IMG/VR virus record: IMGVR_UViG_3300042463_000890
Location: 1-64,000 of that record
DNA length: 64,000 nucleotides
Source: a virus
Strand: one strand, 5' to 3'
Under the pieces are notes generated by a model. That model was not told the DNA's origin. It saw only the letters and a list, made by a program, of their open reading frames with translations, and did no database searches. Made by a program: the position numbers and the translations under genes. Shown piece by piece: positions 51,160-60,400 of this stretch (position 1 is its first letter; every line of letters starts with the position of its first letter).

Positions 51160-51788
51160 TATTTTTTAATTTTACAAACCCAAACAACTTTGGAGAATTT
51201 ATCTTGGTTATAGAAGCTTAAATTGTTTTCAGATGATGATTTTGAAATGTCATCCTCCACAATTTCACACCAATTCCATATTTTATTATTAATTTCTTTT
51301 TCAAATGTAGACTTATCAATACAATAATCATGAGCCATAATAAAGTCACCTGACTTAATATACTTAGACAATATGTTAAACTCACCTATCTTCCATCCAC
51401 CGTCACATAAAACTAATGTAACACCTTCTGATGAGACATAATTTTTTATTTCTAATGGTATATCTTTATAATCGCCAAATATATCCTCAATCCTAACATC
51501 AATTCCTCTTTTAATCATATCATTATACCAAGGTCTTGCGCTAATATCAAAAGTTAATATATTGGTATCTAAATTTAATTCATCAATCGTTGTCTTTAAA
51601 AACATTGTAAATCCACCTAACGCGGTACCAATTTCTAAAATCCTCTTAGGTTTGACTTCTTTTATAAAATCATAAAATACTTGATATACATCGTGATGTT
51701 GTTGAGCGGAATGACCATCAAACGATGATAAACTGTCGTTCGCTAATAAATTTGTTTTTTTAGTAATTCTGTTTTTAATATTTTCCAT
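51159..51788 (-). CDS. SAM-dependent methyltransferase (class I, Methyltransf_24/CmcI-like)
   Basis: A 209-residue Rossmann-fold enzyme. Motif I is RILEIGTALGGFT (SAM-binding glycine loop), motif II is ILTFDISARPWYND, motif III is VRIEDIFGDY, and the later LVLCDGGWKIGEFN and FIMAHDYCID resemble sugar- and antibiotic-tailoring methyltransferases (CmcI/NovP-like), which often use Asp-bound metal. It is embedded among glycosyltransferase genes, so O-methylation of a transferred sugar is a reasonable guess. It overlaps the next gene by one base and follows the upstream GT by 13 bases. Confidence 0.82.
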   Translation of the reverse strand: MENIKNRITKKTNLLANDSLSSFDGHSAQQHHDVYQVFYDFIKEVKPKRILEIGTALGGFTMFLKTTIDELNLDTNILTFDISARPWYNDMIKRGIDVRIEDIFGDYKDIPLEIKNYVSSEGVTLVLCDGGWKIGEFNILSKYIKSGDFIMAHDYCIDKSTFEKEINNKIWNWCEIVEDDISKSSSENNLSFYNQDKFSKVVWVCKIKK

Positions 51789-51801
51789 GTTTAAAATATA
51801 A

Positions 51802-52509
51802 TTAAAATCTTATATGTGTAACCCCTGTATTTGCTACGAAACTAAAAAAATCTTTAAGTTCGTACATTTTTTTCCAATCCATGTTCATATTAGCATCTAC
51901 TGCTGACATACCAATTTCAACCCCTTCAGCAAATGCCCAAATATCATTTTTAACCCCAAATTCATTTCTTTCTTTCCATTTGTTGACAAATGTTTTAAGT
52001 TTTGGGCTATTTTTAAAAACTAAAAATTGTTCATTAACTACTTGTGCTTTATCATAACGAGTGGTGTTTAACAGTCCGTAGGGTTCTACTTTGTGTCTCC
52101 AAAAACATTTGTGTGGGTCCCTTTTTGTGTCTCCTATCGAATGAGGTCTTTCGTAGATAAAATCTAAATTACTGTTTTTAAATGATTCTAAAAATGAAAG
52201 TAATTTACTTTCATTATAACCATTGAACAAATCCCAATCTGCATCAAAAAATAATACAAAATCAAAATCTAATTTTAATGATTCCATTATTGGGATGTAT
52301 TTTAAATTGTAATTAAAATAATTTTTAATAAATTTTACTTCATTATTGTTAAATTTTACAAATGATGTGTTTTTAACTTCTTTATGGTTCCCGTCAGTTA
52401 TTATTAATACTTTATGAGTAATTGATTTTTCATTTAATTTTTCAGCAAATTTAATGGCTGATTTTAAATATTTTTCACCTATAGCAATAGTACAATACAC
52501 ATATTTCAT
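51802..52509 (-). CDS. Putative glycosyltransferase, GT-A fold with DxD (DAD) motif
   Basis: A 235-residue protein. It opens with a strand and helix (KYVYCTIAIGEKYLKSAIKF), then VLIITDGNHKE, and has the metal/nucleotide-sugar site VLFFDADWDLF. Later QVVNEQFLVFKNSP and DIWAFAEGVEIGM follow the plan of GT8-like and related small GT-A enzymes. No transmembrane segment is present. It overlaps its upstream neighbour by four bases (ATGA-type coupling). Sugar and acceptor unknown. Confidence 0.75.
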   Translation of the reverse strand: MKYVYCTIAIGEKYLKSAIKFAEKLNEKSITHKVLIITDGNHKEVKNTSFVKFNNNEVKFIKNYFNYNLKYIPIMESLKLDFDFVLFFDADWDLFNGYNESKLLSFLESFKNSNLDFIYERPHSIGDTKRDPHKCFWRHKVEPYGLLNTTRYDKAQVVNEQFLVFKNSPKLKTFVNKWKERNEFGVKNDIWAFAEGVEIGMSAVDANMNMDWKKMYELKDFFSFVANTGVTHIRF

Positions 52510-53198
52510 AATTTGTCCGCAATTTTAATTGTGTCTTCATTAAATGGACCATTATCGTGTACGATGATTGGGTCATAACCATTAATTTTTACTTTATTAT
52601 TATTCAATTCTATATTTTTTTTGGAGTTAAGTGAACTCATGAAAAATTCACAATTATAGTCTATTAAAATATCATCATGAAGGAGATACTCAATAGACCA
52701 TTTACCTTGGTCATCAATACCTGTGTCGTAAACTTCTTTGATTATCTTTTCTAAATGAAAAATAATTTTATCAACGTATCCAAAATATGTCCCAGAATTT
52801 AAGTATTTGTATTCTGATGTAATATTTTTTTTGTTATAAAGATGTGTAAATGAATTTGGTGGCCATAGACATTTCTCGGCCCCCATAATTATTGAACAAT
52901 TTTTTTCTTTGAACTTATCCACAATATCTTTAGGTGAGGAGTAAAAATTTGTGTCGGTCGCATCTAAAAATAATATGTAATCATAGTTGTTAATTATATT
53001 ATTTTTAATATACTCCAATAACATTACCACTTTATAAAAGTAAAGTTTGTCATAGTATGAATCACCTTTAAATAAGTTATTATGTCTTATAACATGTATA
53101 TCGTTTTTGTCAAAAAAATTTAATGCGTTTTTGTAAAATAGTGGGGTATAACTATTTGGGTAATCAAACAACACTGTTATTAATGCGATGTTTTTCAT
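52506..53198 (-). CDS. Putative glycosyltransferase, procollagen/PLOD-like GT domain
   Basis: A 230-residue protein with the signatures of the lysyl-hydroxylase-type glycosyltransferase family. NIALITVLFDYPNSYTPLF starts the nucleotide-binding fold, DYILFLDATDTNFYSSPKDI is the DxD-type site, YKYLNSGTYFGYVDKI is the family hallmark, IDDQ follows, and the end DPIIVHDNGPFNED matches the HxNG(P) close. In animals such domains place galactose or glucose on hydroxylysine of collagen; viruses such as mimivirus also carry them. Here the acceptor is unknown. It overlaps both neighbours by four bases. Confidence 0.75.
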   Translation of the reverse strand: MKNIALITVLFDYPNSYTPLFYKNALNFFDKNDIHVIRHNNLFKGDSYYDKLYFYKVVMLLEYIKNNIINNYDYILFLDATDTNFYSSPKDIVDKFKEKNCSIIMGAEKCLWPPNSFTHLYNKKNITSEYKYLNSGTYFGYVDKIIFHLEKIIKEVYDTGIDDQGKWSIEYLLHDDILIDYNCEFFMSSLNSKKNIELNNNKVKINGYDPIIVHDNGPFNEDTIKIADKL

Positions 53199-54439
53199 AA
53201 GTTACCGACTAATCTTTCGCACCAACCTTTAGAAACTGAGTGAGGCCAAACAACCCAATACTTAGGTTTTTCTTTGGTGTTGAACTCTCTCCATATTTTA
53301 CAGTACTTATCAGGGTCAGTCATCATTCTATTTATTTCATTAATATCGGCATCCCTTCTGAAGATAGTTTCATCTTTTTCATCGTGGAAAGCAACAACCC
53401 AAAAGTCATAATCTTTTTCAGGTACTTGACTAAAACTAACATCAATACAATGTTTAAAAATTGACAAGAAACTATTTTCCCATTCCTCATCAGTTTCATA
53501 TATTGTTGGATTTGGCGGATAATTTTTGTCGATAGTATACTGTTGTACCGCTCTTTTTGAAAAACTTAATCCTGCATATATTTCATACTCTTTTAAGGTT
53601 CTCTCAGTTCCGAAACCGTATTTTCCGAAATCAATCGAGGTCTCACCGTCCATCCCAAAAAGTTGTCTATTCTTTTTATGTGAACTATCATTTTTCTTAA
53701 ACCATTCTTTATCGTCATCCCACTGTTTGGTTCTATTTTTTCTTGTGTATTCGTGCCAAATAACTGTTTTGTGTGGATGGAATAAATCATATCCGTGAGT
53801 GTAAGCTCTAACCGCGATTGAAATTTCTTCTCCATGGAAATAAAACTCAGGGTCGTGTTGAACCTCTTTTGCAAATTTACCTAAAGTAAAACAAAAATGT
53901 GCGGAATAAAATCTTGCAGGAACAGGTTCAGTTAAGTTTTCCCACCCAGGAATTGTTTCAGGTAAAAAGAAAACCGCTCCTTCAGGAATAAATCTGTCAA
54001 AAGCCATTCTCCATGGTTCTTTAACTCTACCTTGTGGGTCATTATCAGGGTCAAATGATGAAACGTATGATGTTAATAAAGGTTTTTCAAAACCTTTATC
54101 TTGTAATTGTTTAACCATATTGATTAAGGTTTCATCCCAATCTTTGTCAAACCTCATATGAGAGTCTAACTGTAATGTATAGTCTTCATCTTGGTACAAT
54201 TGTTGAACTTTATTTCTTGCCCAACATACTCCTTTAGATTCTGAATACAATACGTTTTCTACTCTAAATCTTTCGTCAGATTCAAATTCAGTTAATTCGT
54301 CAAATTTATCATCAGGGTGATATTGTCTACAAATACCAATTCTTAAATTTTCAGGATGTTTTGCATTTTCCAACATGTCTTTTAATGTTGGTATTAATTG
54401 CGGGTCTCGATAAGACGCAATCTGAACAAATATTGTCAT
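53195..54439 (-). CDS. Putative GlcNAc transferase of the Skp1-GnT (GT60) family
   Basis: A 414-residue protein. The N-terminus TIFVQIASYRDPQLIPTLKD, the IGICRQYHPDD element, the DSHMRFDKDWDE motif (metal/nucleotide site), and FYFHGEEISIAVRAYTHGYD with HPHKTVIWHEYTRKNR are characteristic of the family typified by the Dictyostelium enzyme that adds GlcNAc to hydroxyproline of Skp1. Bacterial and viral members occur, mostly of unknown acceptor. It starts the minus-strand glycosyltransferase group, 48 bases after the BspA-repeat gene, with a TATTTAT motif 19 nt upstream, and overlaps the next gene by four bases. Confidence 0.85.
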   Translation of the reverse strand: MTIFVQIASYRDPQLIPTLKDMLENAKHPENLRIGICRQYHPDDKFDELTEFESDERFRVENVLYSESKGVCWARNKVQQLYQDEDYTLQLDSHMRFDKDWDETLINMVKQLQDKGFEKPLLTSYVSSFDPDNDPQGRVKEPWRMAFDRFIPEGAVFFLPETIPGWENLTEPVPARFYSAHFCFTLGKFAKEVQHDPEFYFHGEEISIAVRAYTHGYDLFHPHKTVIWHEYTRKNRTKQWDDDKEWFKKNDSSHKKNRQLFGMDGETSIDFGKYGFGTERTLKEYEIYAGLSFSKRAVQQYTIDKNYPPNPTIYETDEEWENSFLSIFKHCIDVSFSQVPEKDYDFWVVAFHDEKDETIFRRDADINEINRMMTDPDKYCKIWREFNTKEKPKYWVVWPHSVSKGWCERLVGNL

Positions 54440-54458
54440 ATTACTTTTTTATCAAAAA

Positions 54459-54465
54459 ATAAATA
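54459..54465 (-). promoter_or_regulatory. TATTTAT element at the head of the glycosyltransferase group
   Basis: Minus-strand ATTATTTATTTTTTGATAAA, 19 nt before the ATG at 54439, directly after the adhesin gene. The motif links the sugar enzymes to the virion-gene class of promoters. Confidence 0.45.
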
Positions 54466-54487
54466 ATGACATAAAAAAATAAATGTT

Positions 54488-56359
54488 TTATATTCCTCCT
54501 CCATCAGATATTGACCATAATTTTGTTCCTGTAAGATAAGTTCTACTTGCTCCTGCCGTCGCAATTGTGTACACAGAGTTTCCACCATTAAATGTTACAC
54601 TTGATTGCAATGAACCTCCTAATGACGCCCATCCGTTAAGTAAAGAATTATAATTAGGTGTTGATAATGTCACACCGTTAAACATATTAAACATTAGTAC
54701 AACTGAAGAAACATTCCAAGAACCTAAATCTTGGTCAAATAATGGGGCGTTGTTAAACATATTATCCATGTTTGTGACATTAGAAACATCCCAGTTTCCT
54801 AATGGTTGGTTAAATGATGTTGCGGTGTTAAACATATTAGACATGTCTGTAACACCTGAAACATTCCATACGTCTATTGGTTTGTTAAAATTCGCCGTGT
54901 TATTGAACATTGAGGACATATTTGTAACATTAGAAACATCCCAATTATCTAGTGGTTGATTAAAGTTTAATGCCGAGTTAAACATACTAGCCATGTTTGT
55001 AACACCTGAAACATTCCAAGTATTTAAATCTTGATTGAAACTTGATGTTATCTGGAACATCCCTGACATGGATGTTACAGATGATACATCCCAACTACTA
55101 ATTGATTGGTTAAACATTGTACACTGAGAGAACATACTTGACATGGATGTTACAGATGATACATCCCAAGAATCTATTCCTAACGACCCTCCATTATTAA
55201 ATATGGTACAACTTGCAAACATACCAAACATGGTTGTAACATTTGATACAACCCAAGAACTTAAATCTTGGTCAAATGACGAACATCCGCCAAAAGTACT
55301 AAACATACTTGTAATATTTGATACGTCCCAAGAACTAACGTTACTGATTGTAGTTATAGATGTACATCCCCCTAAAAATCTAGCTAAATGGGTAACGCCA
55401 CTTAAATTTAAAACATCACTTACTGAATTTAATGTTAGGTTAATACATTGAGCAAAGGCGGAGTTACTTATAGTTGACGGACCTAAACTAAAACATCCCC
55501 ATTGTAATATTCCTGTTATTTTTTCTAAATCCCCTGTCTGTTGGAAACTCCATCCTTCTAATAAACCTGTAATAGTTATTGTGTAATCACCAGAAGATGA
55601 GTAAGTATGAGTAGTTTCAGGTTGATTCCATAATGTTATAGTGTCCGTAGGACCCCCATCCCCCCAATCAACAATAAAGTTATATGTTCCTAAGGAAACT
55701 AATGGTAATTTTACTTGATTTGATAACGTTGAGCCTGGAGAAGTATTTGTTGTATTCCAAGTACTTATAAACGCCAAATTAGGTGGTGTTTGAGTTGGTG
55801 TTGGAGTAATGGTAGGGGTTATTGTTTGTGTAGGTGTTATAGTTGGCGTCAAAGTTGGCGTTTGAGTAGGGGTTGCAGATGGTGGTGGAGGTATGGGGTT
55901 GCAAGCCCCTTCGGTACATGGTAATGATATGTCAAACACAACACCATCTTCCGCAAATGGTGAATTACCACAAACATATATTGTTGTTAACGCAGGAACA
56001 GAACCATAAAAATAATTTCCGTCACACTGAATGTACTCTATATTAACGGATGAAGGAGATATGTTTTCAAACTGAATACATCTACACTCTGAAGGAGTTG
56101 TTGTTGGAGTTAAAGTCGGTGTTGGGGTCGGTGTTGCGGTAGGGCAATTATATAAATGTAAAAATTCGCACCCATTAGAATCAATCATTTTAACCATTAC
56201 AGATGAAACAATATCTAACGGATACACCAAGGTATATAAAAAATTTGGCGGAAAACTAATTCCTGACCCCGCTAAAACACAATATGTGAGAGTATAATCA
56301 CATACGTAGATATCATAAGGTCCTGTACCTGTCGCTCCTGTTATTTCTATTTGATACAT
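54488..56359 (-). CDS. Adhesin-like virion protein: Thr/Pro linkers, PKD domain, BspA/DUF285 repeats
   Basis: A 623-residue protein. Residues 1-70 form a beta domain of unknown type. Two Thr/Pro/Gln linkers lie at about 75-92 and 165-192. A PKD-like domain spans about 196-272 (NFIVDWGDGGPTDTI; HTYSSSGDYTITITG). From about 320 to 590 runs an array of roughly ten BspA/DUF285 repeats of ~25 residues, each built on WDVSNVTNMSSMF, with NQ(P/D)L spacers. BspA-type proteins bind host matrix or cell-surface partners. It is the third gene of the 60599-54488 group (1 base after the second). A tail-fibre or receptor-binding role is inferred. Confidence 0.83.
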   Translation of the reverse strand: MYQIEITGATGTGPYDIYVCDYTLTYCVLAGSGISFPPNFLYTLVYPLDIVSSVMVKMIDSNGCEFLHLYNCPTATPTPTPTLTPTTTPSECRCIQFENISPSSVNIEYIQCDGNYFYGSVPALTTIYVCGNSPFAEDGVVFDISLPCTEGACNPIPPPPSATPTQTPTLTPTITPTQTITPTITPTPTQTPPNLAFISTWNTTNTSPGSTLSNQVKLPLVSLGTYNFIVDWGDGGPTDTITLWNQPETTHTYSSSGDYTITITGLLEGWSFQQTGDLEKITGILQWGCFSLGPSTISNSAFAQCINLTLNSVSDVLNLSGVTHLARFLGGCTSITTISNVSSWDVSNITSMFSTFGGCSSFDQDLSSWVVSNVTTMFGMFASCTIFNNGGSLGIDSWDVSSVTSMSSMFSQCTMFNQSISSWDVSSVTSMSGMFQITSSFNQDLNTWNVSGVTNMASMFNSALNFNQPLDNWDVSNVTNMSSMFNNTANFNKPIDVWNVSGVTDMSNMFNTATSFNQPLGNWDVSNVTNMDNMFNNAPLFDQDLGSWNVSSVVLMFNMFNGVTLSTPNYNSLLNGWASLGGSLQSSVTFNGGNSVYTIATAGASRTYLTGTKLWSISDGGGI

Positions 56360-56360
56360 A

Positions 56361-57494
56361 TTATGGTCCTGGTTGAGCGAAAGGTGGGTAATTTAGTTTT
56401 AGATTATACGGTATTGGTAAAATACCAGGGCTTCCCGCATAAAATGAATGGGTAAATGTGGTTATAATAGGTGAAGTACATGGGTTACCTCCAAAATTAC
56501 CATCTGTTTGATAAATAAAAGTACCAACAAAATTTTCCCTTAAATGGAAATACACCGTATTACCAACAGGTATGTTTATATTACCAAATGAAATAAGTGT
56601 AGAACATTGTTGTAGTGTTTGAGTACTTAGTAAATTCCAAGTCGCACCTGTCGGAAATGGTTGTGTACCATCAAAATACGGTAATATTGCGTAATATAAC
56701 CTGTACGATTGAGCTCCGTATAATGGGTCTAATGTACCTTGAATATTTAAAATGGCAACTTCAGGAGTTGGGGTTAGAGTAACTGTCGGTGTTATAGTAG
56801 GTGTAATAGTATTTGTAGGGGTAACTGTTGGTGTTGACGTATTTGTAGGTGTAATAGTATTTGTAGGGGTAACTGTTGGTGTTGACGTATTTGTAGGGGT
56901 AACTGTTGGTGTTGACGTATTTGTAGGGGTAACTATTGGTGTTGACGTATTTGTAGGGGTAACTGTTGGTGTTGACGTATTTGTAGGGGTAACTGTTAGT
57001 GTAACTGTTGGTGTTGGCGTATTTTTACAATCCGTAGGAGTAGGAGTAGGTGTTTTAGTAGGAGTTGTAGTTGGTTTTACAGGTAAACATCCGCAAGGAT
57101 TTGTACAACTAACTGTAGGTGTTGGTGTATGTGTTGGTGTAACCGTATTTGTTGGGGTGATGCTTGGTGACGGGGTAAAACATGGGGTAAGTGTTGGGGT
57201 AACTGATGGGGTTGGGGTAGGTGTTGGGGTTTGAGTTTTTGTTGGGGTTAAAGTAGGTGTTGGTGTTGGAGTTGGTCTTGGTACATTCAAGTAATATACA
57301 CAGTTGTTATATAAAGTCGTTATTGTGTAAATTCCATAAATCTTTTGCGGTGGTATTAATAATCCCGCGTTAAATGTAAAAGGTAAAATATGGTCCCCCA
57401 AATTTAAAACTAATTCAGTTCCCTGTGGATTGAATAATATATTTGCAATCTCACCATCATAATTTATACTTTTTATGGTAATAATTTGTTCCAT
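56361..57494 (-). CDS. Mucin-like Thr/Pro-repeat virion protein
   Basis: A 377-residue protein. Residues 1-72 form a beta-rich domain ([31 protein letters not shown]). Residues about 75-246 are one long Thr/Pro/Val/Asn/Ser-rich stretch, interrupted by a Cys patch ([10 protein letters not shown]). It contains decapeptides [10 protein letters not shown], encoded by 30-bp tandem repeats. Residues 247-377 are a C-terminal beta domain with [20 protein letters not shown] and [13 protein letters not shown]. The plan is a stalk with a globular tip. Such Thr-rich stalks are classical O-glycosylation targets, and the glycosyltransferase genes begin 1.9 kb downstream. It is 3 bases from the protease-bearing gene upstream and 1 base from the BspA gene. 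Confidence 0.78.
   Translation of the reverse strand: MEQIITIKSINYDGEIANILFNPQGTELVLNLGDHILPFTFNAGLLIPPQKIYGIYTITTLYNNCVYYLNVPRPTPTPTPTLTPTKTQTPTPTPTPSVTPTLTPCFTPSPSITPTNTVTPTHTPTPTVSCTNPCGCLPVKPTTTPTKTPTPTPTDCKNTPTPTVTLTVTPTNTSTPTVTPTNTSTPIVTPTNTSTPTVTPTNTSTPTVTPTNTITPTNTSTPTVTPTNTITPTITPTVTLTPTPEVAILNIQGTLDPLYGAQSYRLYYAILPYFDGTQPFPTGATWNLLSTQTLQQCSTLISFGNINIPVGNTVYFHLRENFVGTFIYQTDGNFGGNPCTSPIITTFTHSFYAGSPGILPIPYNLKLNYPPFAQPGP
56881..57000 (-). repeat. Four 30-bp tandem repeats encoding [10 protein letters not shown]-type decapeptides
   Basis: Copies at 56881-56910, 56911-56940, 56941-56970 and 56971-57000 are identical apart from one base in the second and one in the fourth. Degenerate copies flank them from 56,809. 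The unit is a multiple of three, so gain or loss of copies keeps the reading frame. Stalk length could therefore vary between phage isolates. Confidence 0.88.
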
Positions 57495-57497
57495 TAA

Positions 57498-60400
57498 TTA
57501 AAACTTATTTTCTATCGCTAAACAAATTTCACCTTGTTCGTTTATTAATCTTTGCATATCGGAAAAACTTATAAATGCGTAACCATTCTTACCCCATGAA
57601 CGACCCCAACTATTTTTAATTCTAAATAGTTTAGTTCTTAAATCAACACCGTTTATTACGTAAGCATGTCCACCAGCAATTCTACCACTAGCTTTAATTA
57701 AACCGTTTTTATTAGGATAGAACATACCTTGATACCAGTTGGTACCAACAACTACTGGCCCTTTAACTAAAACCGTATTTATTAAAACCGATAAATCGTA
57801 TGTCCATAGATATGACGAGATTTTTCCAGTGTTTTTCAAATATTTCGCACCTCCTCTAACAGATGTTCCATCATAATTTTCACCAACCCATTCATCTAAT
57901 CTTTGTGCTTGTTTATAAATTGTAGTTGGATTTATTATTGGTGGTACACCTCCGTGTTTTATAGGACCGTCCTCAATCCAATGAGCCCAAGCATACCCAA
58001 CACATTGAGGAGTATTTCCTTGATTACCCCACCATTCCTCTGAATCCCAATATTTTGAGGTTAATGTTGTCGGCCTAAATTGTAACCTATTTTCAATTAA
58101 AAACAATTTATCTCTTTTGTCTTCAATATAAATTCTACCTAACGGTTGTGGGTCAATATTAGTCGTTGTTGTAGTTGTAGGATTAAATGTTGTAGTTGTT
58201 GTAGTTGTAGGATTAAATGTTGTAGTTGTTGTAGTTGCCGTTGGTGTCGGGGTATCTCCTGTAGTGTATCCAAAATCATCAGGTAAACATTCTAAAGTAG
58301 TACAATCAGGACAATCAGGGTTAAACATCCTAAACGTATTTTTTAATAACAAGAAATTATGTTTAACCTCAGGTGCAGATAAAGGAGTTACGTACATTCT
58401 AAACTGAGATATCGCACCTTCAAAAGTACCTGCAAAATTTTGTTCAATTAATATATTTGTTTTTAATCCATTAAATGTTGTTCCTGTTAAATCGTTTGTT
58501 GGGAAATTTTCAGGGTCTTGCTGATACGGGCCAAAATATAAAATCTCCTCTCTTGTTACCAATGTTAATATATTAGTACTAGATGGATTTGTTATTACAG
58601 GAGTATCATCCCATTTAGCAATAATAGTACCCGTTTCATTTGTTAAGTTTGATAAAATCTGAGGTTCACCAAAACAATCTAAATAAGTTATATCAGTTGT
58701 AACATCTCCTATTGAATAATTCCATACAGAACATGCTCTAAATGTTAAGTTTTCTCTTAACCCCTGAGTACCCCCGCCCCAAGACACATTAAATGGTACT
58801 CCTACTTGTTTTTCTTTATCGGTGTTTAAAGCTCTTGGTATAATCTCTTCAAAATCTTCAATAGTCCAAAATAACTTACCATTTATATAAATTTTAAGTC
58901 GACCTTTTCTATATTTTTTTTCTAATAACCATTTTTCATTAAGATTAACGATTTCTATTTTTTCGGCCTCTTCCGCTTCAGGACGAGTATATGGAACAGT
59001 AATTAAAGATGAAGTATTGTTAGCCAGTGATTGTAGGTATAACTTTTTTGTTATATCACCTAACCCACCTCGATACCATAAATCACAATCATCGAACCAA
59101 GTGTATCTTTCCCAAACCGCATCGACTTGGAACCAGTGTTCTAAGTCTAACCACGCAGGGTTTATTTTAAAACAATCAGGATAAATTGGTGGTGAACAAT
59201 AATCTAAAACAGTGTAACCTGTTGTATATGTTACACCTGTTGTAGAACAAGAACCTGTTGTTTCACAATCTCCTGTAAACAACAATACTCTTACCCCTAT
59301 TTGAGGATTTTTAGGTTCTCCACATAATCTAAAGGACAACGCATTAGATAATGAATCGTATAATGGGTCTTTTTCACAAGTATCTTCTATAGAAGTAAAA
59401 CCAGTGTTAGGCGGACATGTATCACAATCGTTACAAGTTTCACATTTAGTACAAGAAGGTGTACAAACAGGAGGTAATATACAACCTTCTGATATTGGTG
59501 TAGGAGATGGTGTTGGTGTTGGAGTTGGAAAAATAACCGACTCACATTTATGAGTTTGACATTCCCACCCACAAGATTCACATTTCACCTCACCACAACC
59601 GCATCCACATGAAATACTTTTACTTGGGTTACCGTTACACTTATCACAACCATAATTAACATGTGGGTCATGAACACCACCTTCAGACCTTGGTGGGTAA
59701 ACAAATATACAACGACTATCTGTTATAGTTTTATTACAACAAGCACAAGTGGTTAATCCTGTTAAAGGTGTAGTTATACGAGTGTATCCCGTAAAACAAT
59801 TTGGGGTCCCGTCAGCGTGATGGTAGAATTTATTTTCCGCTCTTGTACCAAAATAAAAAAATGTATTTTTGTTTTTTGGGTATATTTTGTTTAGAGTGGT
59901 CTCACCAGGACCTGGAAAAAATTCATCCTCTAATCTTGGTTTGAGTAACATTTCAACAGACCAACCCTTGTTCATCCTTTCGGGGAAGATATTATAGTCG
60001 TAACCAAATAACCTATAAAATCCTTGATAAAATCCTCCATATAATTCATGGTACCTACCCTCAAAAGGACTAAATTTACTTACAACTTCATACAATACGA
60101 CATCAGGAAATCCTGAAAATCTAACTATATCAAGAGCGGTATTTGCGGTTACTTGAAATAATTTTAGTCTTCTATCAAAACTTAATCTATCAAATTTTTC
60201 TGAATTACTTAATAAACCTTGAGTAAAGGTTATTGTTTGACCTGTCATATACTCAACTAATCCATTATCAACACCTGTTAATCCAATGTCACAAGAAGTT
60301 GACGATGTAAAACATTTTAAATCTAAATCTTTAGGATTATAATAATTTTGGGAGACAAAAATATTATCTCTATTATAATTTTTATAAGTTAAAGTTAAAT

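Noticed and set aside
49453-54439. Host polysaccharide gene cluster (bacterial chromosome or contamination)
   Set aside because: The genes are flanked on both sides, within tens of bases, by phage structural genes with the same leader motif and strand.
56809-57000. Possible CRISPR array because of regular 30-bp repeats
   Set aside because: Copies are directly adjacent without unique spacers and are in frame with a protein-coding stalk.
56752-57234. Plus-strand Gly/Val-rich frame of 160 codons opposite the Thr/Pro stalk
   Set aside because: It is the complement of the 30-bp Thr/Pro repeats; no start signal, and its sequence is only the antisense of that repeat.
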